NCBI GenBank assembly: GCA_010015675.1
Contig: ML976985.1
Coordinates: 979,166-994,243 of the forward strand
Length of the DNA stretch: 15,078 nt
Direction: 5' to 3'
DNA from: Byssothecium circinans
Lineage: Eukaryota > Ascomycota > Dothideomycetes > Pleosporales > Massarinaceae
This document shows positions 8,595-15,078 of this stretch, piece after piece. The notes under the pieces were generated by a model, which did not search any database, was not told the origin of the DNA, and saw only the letters and a list, made by a program, of their open reading frames with translations. The translations under genes and the position numbers were made by a program. Every line of letters begins with the position of its first letter. The first letter of the stretch is position 1.

Positions 8595-9333
8595 GCGCAA
8601 GTACTTTAAGATTATTTAGGGCTTAGCGTAATAGCGCGTCTTTTACGTTAATAAGGAAGCGTTCCTACTAGCCTTTAAAGACGCGTTTTTAAGCGTATTT
8701 ATAGTTTAGAACTATTAAAAAGCTTTTAAAGTAATAGGGCTAATCCCTCTAAACACGTAGGTAGTACTTAATTACTTTAATATACGTATACGTACCTTAC
8801 TAAGACCCCTACTACTAGAGACGCTATAGCTATTAAAGACTCTAAGTAATATATGTGAATTTAGCTTTTAGTTAAAGTTTATACGTGATTCTATTACTTA
8901 ATTACCATGGACAGCGCAGGGTAGGCTTTCATAGCTTATTAAAGGTGCTAAATTAGTGCTGCATAGTACTACGCTTATAAAGTCGCGCATTAAAGACCTT
9001 AAAAAGCAACTTAAAGTAATAACTAAGCGTAAAACACGCAAGTACAAGTATATTTAGAAGGGTGATACTATAGAGTATGGTCCTATAGTAGACTAGAATA
9101 GTTCTAAACTATTAAGAATAGTTTAGAACTATAAAAAGGCGAGGGTAGAAAGTGAGAGTAAGGTGCGATAACTATAATAACTAGGTATTTAGCGCTGTAG
9201 TAACTGCGGTAAGACTAGACATAACATAAGAACTTATTAAGCTAATAAAGAGGGTTCTTCTAAGTTAGAAGCTAGTACTTAGTATATATTTTTAGATAGT
9301 AATACGGACGATAATAATGATGTAGTTAAGTAA
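8595..9333 (+). pseudogene. Fot1/pogo-type transposase, 3' part, with C-terminal zinc knuckle
   Basis: This continues the frame broken at 1218, in the same strand and phase once one CTTAA is counted. It reads KYFKII, then FYVNKEAFLLAFKDAF, then a basic region around 8980-9050. Near the end is a CCHC knuckle, C(9196)-x2-C(9205)-x4-H(9220)-x4-Y(9235). The final Cys is replaced by Tyr (TGT to TAT), the same RIP lesion as in the Gag knuckle. An acidic Asp/Asn-rich tail follows. TAA at 9331 is taken as the end; it could be a mutated CAA, in which case the next stop, TAG at 9352, lies inside the right terminal repeat. The combined protein would be about 572 residues, as expected for the family. Confidence 0.83.
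9098..9132. repeat. Perfect 16-bp hairpin inside the transposase gene
   Basis: ATAGTTCTAAACTATT at 9098-9113 and its exact reverse complement at 9117-9132 are separated by AAG. The same 16-mer also occurs at 413-428. The two sites lie about 250 bp from the left and right ends of the transposon. Confidence 0.85.
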
Positions 9334-9340
9334 GTTAGTG

Positions 9341-9379
9341 TTACTAAGGAAAACTAGCGCGCTTAATAGTGGAATACGT
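9341..9379 (-). repeat. Right terminal inverted repeat (39 bp)
   Basis: The reverse complement starts ACGTATTCCACTATTAAGCG and matches 162-217 apart from the 17-bp block missing here. TA at 9380-9381 follows. The transposase stop codons at 9331 or 9352 lie just before or inside this repeat. Confidence 0.88.
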
Positions 9380-9381
9380 TA

Positions 9382-9639
9382 TAGAGTTATAATATATAAA
9401 AAATAAACTTTTTAGGATCTTCTATCTTTTAGTATAATAAATATACTTATATGCACTAGGTCTTAGCTTGCTAAGCTAACTTCTCCCTACACTAATATCT
9501 ATTAAATTAAAAGAAATAGTATTTCTTTGTTACTTCTAGAGCGCTAAAGATCTAGCATAACTTTATCCTTTTTAACTTACGCTTTACTAATCTGTAATGC
9601 TTTAGCCTTTAGCTTTAGTATATCTAATATAGTACTCTT
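9382..9639. other. AT-rich RIPed DNA right of the Fot1-like element, no gene seen
   Basis: It starts right after the TA duplication. It is very AT-rich, with no frame, repeat end or RNA gene that I can support. Confidence 0.5.
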
Positions 9640-9770
9640 CTACTTCCAACTGCGTCTTTTCTTACCCACGGTAGATTCCTTTGCCCCTGCCATAGTACTT
9701 ACAATATTCTTAGTCCCTTTAGCAGCTTTCTTAGCCTCTTTTATACCACGCTCTACTTGCGCTTTCTTAA
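9640..9770 (-). pseudogene. Lys/Ala-rich C-terminal-like coding fragment, unidentified
   Basis: Reading leftward on the minus strand, about 39 codons are open from AAG near 9765 to TAG at 9642-9640. They include QVERGIKEAKKAAKG and GAKESTVGKKRRSW. CA and TG are less depleted here than nearby. Basic Ala-rich tails of this kind occur at the C-terminus of some fungal mariner-class transposases, but this is only a resemblance. An upstream partner could not be placed with confidence. Confidence 0.35.
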
Positions 9771-11399
9771 GCTATTAAGGGGGAGTGTAGTAGACTATAG
9801 CTATTTATTAGTATTAAAAAGTTTAAAGATAACTTTAGTAGCTATATTATTAAGTAGAGGAATGTTTTTAAATTTAATGCACTAAATAAAGTCTTAGAGC
9901 TAACGGCTACGGACTATTTACTTTTTTTATTTATTTAAGAAGCCTTATGTATCGCCTAGACAAAGGATAGTCTCTTAAAAGGTAACTTTAATATGCTATT
10001 TATAGTTGCTAGACTAATAAATTATATGCTAAGATTAAGTATAAAGTTCTAAATTGCTGTAGCACTTAAATGCTATTAATGCGTTTAGAGGATGTTTAAA
10101 TTAGTGCGAGGTAGGAGACAATAGTACGCGGAGGCTATTATAGCTTAGAGAACTATGTATTAAGGCTAAAGAGAGACTTATAGTACTAGGAATAGCATAT
10201 ATATAAAATTTTTAGAAGCGCGGTTAAAGAAGAGGATAAGAAGTAAGCTAGTTAAAATAACGTTAGCCTAAGACATAGCTTAAAATTTATGCTATAATAG
10301 TTACTACAAGCGGACTTTTACAAGTCTTCTAATAATATAAGACGGTAATCCCTAGTAAGCCTACATATCTCTTAGTTAACTTATGCTTAATTCTTTACCT
10401 AAATCTATTGTACTACTCTTTAAGCATACTATGCTGCAGCAAATGAGCTTATAGATAATAGATTCTTTTACAAAAACCTTTTAAAAGACCCTTAAGTATC
10501 TTAGTCACTTACGAGCCTTGCAAATGCTATAAAGAAATTTAGAATAGGATAGTAGAGTTTGCTAAACAAAAGTAGCACTCGTAGACGACATATAAATAGA
10601 TAGAGAGAATATATAAAGAAAAGTTAAGCTGCTTAGTAAGTAGAGCGTTCTAGAATCTTAGCAAAAGAAAATTACTACAAGCAAAGAGTAGAGATATATA
10701 CGTGGGAGGTTTCGTAATTATAAAAGAGATTTAAGAAATAAGTTTTAGAAACTAGACTTAGTTGCTTTCTAGCTAGTAATACATAGTGCTCGCCGTAGGT
10801 TAAGCCTAGCTAATTAGCGCTTATTTAGAAGGTTCTTAGTAGTTAGTATTTATTGCTTAATTAAACTCTTGCTAGTAGGTAGATAGCACGCCGTTAAGAA
10901 CCTTCCCCTTAATAGAATTATATTCTCTAATTGCGTTAAGCTGCCTTTTGTAAGGAGCCCTTTGCTATAAATCTATAGTTTACTATCTAGCATACTTTTT
11001 ACTTTTATACCTAGCTACTATCCTTACTATCCGTTACGTCCTTAGCGTCCGGCAAGACGGTAAGGAAGTCCTTGTACTTAAATAGCTTTGTAGATTCTAT
11101 AGCATACCTATTAGTCTATAGTGTAAAGATAGTCTAGATAGTATCTAAAAGCGCTTAATTAACGTCTAGCTTATATAGCTACTAATTAGTAAGAAAGAAC
11201 ACTATATTGCTAAGGCGCATATATAACTTGTAGCTAAGTTCTAAAAGCTAAAGCATCTCACTAGTGCTAAGGATAAGGATTATAGAATAAAAATAGCCTA
11301 TACTACGTTAGTATCTATAATAGTCGTCCTATGCCTAACATACTATTATTGTTATTGTTATAGTAGAATTTAGTACTTTTAGCTATAAAAATAAATACT
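9771..11399. other. RIP-decayed DNA, content unresolved
   Basis: The minus-strand frame that starts at 12211 stays in phase here (for example the ATG at 10993-10991) and has stop-free runs of 30-40 codons. The minus strand is T-rich, which lowers stop frequency by itself, so I do not extend the gene call. No domain was recognised on either strand. Confidence 0.35.
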
Positions 11400-12211
11400 A
11401 CTAGTATGCTCTTAATACCCCTAAGATAAAAAAAGGAAGTATAAGTATAATCTAGATTCTTAGCAAACTATTCCTTCTACTTCTTTATTATTTTAGGTTT
11501 AAGCTAGTCGAGATAGGCGAGAGCGTCTTTAAAGATCTCTTAGTAGCTATTTCTTATACTAATATAAGCTAGTTTATTAACTTTACAAAGGTAAGTAGCT
11601 GCCTTGGCTAGACTACAGTCAAGTGTTTGCAAAAGGTTCTTAATGCTAGTATTAAGAGCAGGCTTTTTTTGCATGCACTTAAAGGATATGAACGAAGCGT
11701 TGGTGTACTTACGCTAGATACTAATCTATGCCTAGAGAAAGGTATTGCTATATATAGGTGTCTTTAAGAATAGCATCTTAGCCTAGAATTATTAGCAATC
11801 TTGTAGTAAAAGATATAAGAAGGGGGATAGGCATACCTCTTAAAGTATAGTTACTTACTTTAGCAGCTCTTGTACTATAGCATTAGACATACAATTAGCA
11901 AAGTAGATAGTGGCATATTGCGAGATGTCTAAGCCTAATACGTAATTAGGATTTAGGATGCCTACGTGCGTAATTATGCTATTGTGTAAGACTGTTTCTA
12001 ATAGCCTAGCCTCTACTATACCCTAAATAGCCTTTAAAATGCGCGGCTTTTTCTTTATGCCAAATTTAGACTTTAGCAGGCGCAGCCGCGGTGTAGTAGG
12101 CATGTAGAAAAGGAGGCTATCTTAAATCTACTACTATTCCTCTACTACTTGCTTTTAATACTTTTTCTATTATCGCCTGCATTCCTACTTCTTAGCTTAA
12201 TGCTTAGACAT
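11400..12211 (-). pseudogene. Decayed large ORF, unidentified product
   Basis: ATG at 12211-12209 begins Met-Ser-Lys-His, followed by a strongly basic, Gln-rich N-terminus if TAG/TAA are read as Gln. One phase holds for at least 236 codons, to 11503, with about 20 stops, all of a RIP-derivable kind. Two stretches of roughly 45 codons are stop-free, one containing NPNYVLGLDISQY and ATIYFANCM, the other CMQKKPALNTSIKNLLQTL and LCKVNKLAYISIRNSY. I recognise no catalytic motif or family. It probably belongs to another transposable element given its RIP load, since RIP acts on duplicated DNA; that is inference. The frame may continue to about 10260 or beyond. Confidence 0.42.
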
Positions 12212-12585
12212 GCGTGTAGGCAGGCTTATGTATACGGTAGTATGTATAGGTGTAGGGGTATGTAAACGTTAGAATTAATAAGTATAGGCTATATAAGGGC
12301 CTATATAGTCTTAGCAACGTCTTTATCTTCCTTGCATAATACTATTAACTTACTATAATATTATCATTCTATAACGTCTCTAGCCTCTACCTTTATTGTA
12401 CGTAGCCTCTCTTTTTACGCAAATATTATAATAGCAACCTTTATTTTTATTATATAAAGCTTTTGCTTTTACTAGCCGCACTACTACTACTATAATAGCA
12501 ACAAGGATTTAAGCCTCCCTCCCTTGCGCAATGATTATAATAATGACTGCTAGGGTGTTTATCTATGTTTATCTATATTTCTACC
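12212..12585. other. Upstream region of the decayed minus-strand ORF, no gene seen
   Basis: It contains simple-sequence stretches such as ACTACTACTACTATAATAGC near 12480 and TATCTATGTTTATCTATATT near 12559. CA and TG are slightly more frequent around 12520-12560. I see no coding frame. Confidence 0.4.
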
Positions 12586-12775
12586 TATATTACTACCCCT
12601 TACTTAGAGCTTAAAAAGCCTAGTAGCCTAGGCAACATGGTTAGCTATTTTATAATAATATTAACTATGCCTACTCCTTGTCGCGCGTAGCCTTAGCTTC
12701 TATTAGTAGTTTACGTACTAATAGACTATATTACTACCCCCCACCTAGAGCTTGAAAAGGCTTAGCAATTTAGGC
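12586..12775 (+). repeat. Imperfect direct repeat, about 48 bp, period 141
   Basis: TATATTACTACCCC followed by NNAC[C/T]TAGAGCTT starts at 12586 and again at 12727, and similarity continues to about 12634 and 12775. Most differences are C/T or G/A, so the two copies have been RIPed to different degrees. Confidence 0.65.
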
Positions 12776-12867
12776 GATATAGCTAGTCGCTTTCTATCTT
12801 AGCTAGCCAGCTAACTACTTTTAAGCTATATACCCGCACTTATACCCACGAGCATATTTTAGCACCC

Positions 12868-13100
12868 ATGAATGACAATAAACGGCTAACAATGGATGAA
12901 ATCATTAATTAGGGGCGCTAGAATAAAGGTTAGACAGGCAAAAAAAGGGCGTAATTATTTAGCCTGCTTTAAGTAGGGTAATAGCAAGAGCAAATAGCCT
13001 TTACTATTATCTCGCCTACTAATAACTTTTCTTTTAAGCCCTTTTTATTACACTCCCCTTACCTTTAAATTTCTGCAACAACGTTAAATTAGTCGCCTTA
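12868..13100 (+). pseudogene. Candidate decayed ORF with an un-mutated start region
   Basis: ATG at 12868 starts MNDNKRLTMDEIIN, 14 intact codons in a short stretch rich in CA and TG, before a TAG at 12910. Beyond that the same frame is readable only if TAG/TAA are taken as former Gln/Trp codons, giving a Ser/Thr/Pro/Gln-rich sequence. It could continue well past 13100; I cannot fix its end. No family recognised. It could also be a chance ORF. Confidence 0.28.
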
Positions 13101-15078
13101 AACATAGCATGTATAAACGTCTAACTAGTGCTATATTACTCTAGATTCTACTAACTATTAACTATGTAGCTTATCTTTTAGGTACTAAATCTAGCACTTT
13201 ATACTCCTGCTTAATGCTTTCTTTTTACTAGTTGTGCCTACTATAATTGCTACTAATACCCCGCCACCCTGCTATTAGCAATCTAATGATTTGAGCTCGT
13301 AGAAGCATCCTTTATATAGATAGCTCTATTGCATAGCCTTATTATATAATAAGAGATGTAGCATAGCATTTTAGTAGTAAAGCCCTTTACTCTATCTTAA
13401 TCTAAGCTAAATTATTAGTGTTTAAAGTAAGTATGCTAGCGCCCTTTTTAAGATTTATAAGCCCTTTTAGCTATATCTCGTAGTATACTTTTTTATGCAA
13501 TTAATATACTAGTCTACAACCTTTAAAATAGGCTAATCCCTTGCTTATCTTTTCTAGGTTACGTAGGATGCTTTTAATAGTCCTTTAATTTAGTCGCTAA
13601 GGTAGATATTACTAGTTCGCGTAGGTTATCCCGTAGGTATATTATTTTTGCATTTATAGGGAACTCTATTGCCTTTAAAGGGAGAAATAGGGCCCTTAAG
13701 TTTATATTATATGATAATAACGTAGAGACGTAGACTACGTTAGTAAAGCGCTATGCTTAGGCGCCCTACTAGTAAAAGGTAATAAAAGCAGCGCAGTCTA
13801 ATGCAAGCCTAATATAGAGTTAATGCTACCTTAAAAAAGGCATACCATTAGCTCTAGGCGAATAGATAAGATGGTTTATTACAAAAACATAGGTCTCGTA
13901 CTATAAATAACCCTTATTTAAGAACTTTTAAAGAGAAAGGATAGTTATTATAGGTCTAGACTATAGTAAAGTACGACTACTACTATAAGACGTGCTTCGC
14001 TAAGTAGCTATAGGTAGTAAGGCATGTCTTTTAGTCTTTTTTATTTAAGCAGTCGCTCTACTATAGGCTGTACGTACGGAGTTACAGATGTTAAAAGAAG
14101 CAGCGTTAAGACACCGCGCTTAAAATAAGCCTCTTTATGCGGTAGTATAGGAGGCGCGTAATTATAGTAGCTTAGTAAGTTTACTTTGCTTTAATGCGTC
14201 CTATTAAACTACGATGAGGCGAATCTTATAAAAGAGCTTTAAGGAAGATTAAGTTTAAGGCTTTTATAGTCTAAGTAGAAAGCCTCTCTAACTAGTCCTA
14301 GCAATATTTATAAGTTCTTAAGGCTATATTACTAGAAAGCAGCACTGCTACTATATATAAAATATTAGTAGTGTAGTATTAATAGATGTATGTTTATTCT
14401 AGGCTTTTAATTATTATGCGAGGTATCTAATAGAAATTGATTAGATACAGGATTACTAGCTAGCCTAGCGGTGCATAATATTAAGGCGCCTCTAGGCGGC
14501 AGTGCTAAGGGACAGGTAATATAGTAAAAGATATATAAGATAGCAAGTTTCTATCATATGGTTAGCTAGTAGTTACTTTTAATTTGCACCTCTACTACAG
14601 AGTATTTCTTTTATAAATCTACTTACTAGCTATTTACGTCCTATTATACTAAAGACTTAATCTAGGAAGTACGCTAAGACTATACGTCTAAAGTCTACTC
14701 CTTATTAGCGACGCCTTACTAGAAAGGCCCTTCTAACTACTGTAACTTTAGTAAGCATATCTACTAAGGCCAATAGCTTAAACGTTAATGCTATTTTTAT
14801 TAATATAAGGCAGCTTACCATCGCTACCGTAGACATGCCCTAGGAGTATAACAAATAATAAAAGCCATAAGGCAAAGCGCTGTCTTTAAGTAGAAGAATA
14901 TAAGTGATGCAGCTATTAGTCGCCTTATAAAGGGCTTAGACAAGGCAAGTTAAAACTTACTACTAGTCTAAATGACTTCTAGAGAGTACTAAGTATAAAG
15001 AGGTAATAGATGTAAAATAGTAAGCTTAATAGCTTATATAATAAGCTAAGATATTTTTATGTTATAGTTTAGGCTTTT
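13101..15078. other. RIP-decayed DNA, probably former transposon coding sequence, unresolved
   Basis: Several frames on both strands look protein-like once TAG/TAA are read as Gln. On the plus strand these include a frame through 13656-14440 and another near 14700-15000 (with YHRYRRHALG, then DAAISRLIKGL). On the minus strand one runs about 13060-13600. Because such reading fits more than one frame at once, no single gene can be supported. No RT, DDE, helicase or recombinase motif was found. Confidence 0.35.

Larger units (their letters stand above)
162..9379 (+). mobile_element. RIP-decayed Fot1/pogo-like DNA transposon, split by a Gypsy insertion
   Basis: Termini ACGTATTC (162) and GAATACGT (9379) are inverted and are flanked by TA at 160-161 and 9380-9381, the target duplication of the Tc1-mariner superfamily. 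Terminal inverted repeats continue to 217 on the left and from 9341 on the right. The interior encodes one transposase, interrupted by the retrotransposon at 1219. Without the insert (1219-8594) the element is about 1842 bp, normal for Fot1-type elements. Heavy CA/TG depletion and many TAG/TAA codons mark RIP. It shares its left TA with the un-RIPed element at 1-159. Confidence 0.88.

Noticed and set aside
160..9381. Reading the whole interval as one large TA-flanked element with cargo
   Set aside because: The 7.4-kb interior has its own LTRs and CTTAA duplication and interrupts the transposase cleanly, so it is a nested insertion rather than cargo.
10578..10590. LVDDI-like peptide on the plus strand resembling a Copia reverse-transcriptase YVDD box
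   Set aside because: The flanking codons show none of the expected RT blocks and the frame hits a stop at once. It is treated as chance.
13656..14480. Plus-strand frame that reads as a plausible protein if TAG/TAA are taken as Gln
   Set aside because: Stops occur about every ten codons, two other frames in the same region read equally well after the same substitution, and no motif is recognisable. It is left as unresolved DNA.
15030..15048. Short palindrome TAGCTTAT-ATA-ATAAGCTA near the window end
   Set aside because: Eight-bp AT-rich arms are expected by chance in this composition, and no terminator context applies.
9382..15078. Search for a second LTR pair or solo LTR of the Gypsy family
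   Set aside because: I saw no segment matching the 475-bp LTR or another long direct repeat with TG...CA-type ends.

Overview
The window looks like a transposon-filled, AT-rich stretch of a filamentous ascomycete genome (Pezizomycotina; Dothideomycetes is my guess from the element types). From about base 220 onward CA and TG dinucleotides are strongly depleted, TA is over-represented, and recognisable coding frames are littered with TAG/TAA where CAG, CAA or TGG is expected. This is the footprint of repeat-induced point mutation (RIP: CpA to TpA on either strand), a process restricted to fungi. The first ~160 bases are normal in composition and escaped it. I found no host gene, tRNA or rRNA.

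Layout. (1) 1-159, minus strand: the terminus of an un-mutated Fot1/pogo-type (Tc1-mariner superfamily) DNA transposon with the first 26 codons of its transposase. (2) 162-9379, plus strand: a RIP-damaged relative, about 1.84 kb once its insert is removed. It has TA duplications, terminal inverted repeats and one transposase reading frame of about 572 codons. It abuts element 1 head to head, sharing one TA. (3) 1219-8589, inside that transposase: a complete Ty3/Gypsy chromovirus-type retrotransposon with two 475-bp LTRs and a CTTAA target duplication. It carries gag, a protease-RT-RNaseH-integrase-chromodomain pol, and an antisense ORF before the 3' LTR. (4) 9382-15078: further RIP-damaged DNA with at least one long decayed minus-strand frame, a tandem duplication and a small un-mutated island. 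I could not assign this part to a family.

How the parts relate. The Gypsy copy jumped into the transposase gene 7 codons after its third catalytic Asp. Removing 1219-8594 restores the frame exactly. RIP then hit everything to the right of base ~160. Pol keeps one frame for 3.5 kb without an indel, so decay was by substitution only, and several catalytic Asp and zinc-binding Cys codons show the expected TG-to-TA change. The most interesting points are: an antisense ORF in the retrotransposon whose cysteine spacing matches a fungal Zn(II)2Cys6 cluster; an A-AAA-AAC heptamer exactly where the gag frame gives way to the -1 pol frame; Cx4Cx2H repeats in the Gag C-terminal extension; and the junction between an un-mutated and a mutated transposon of the same family.
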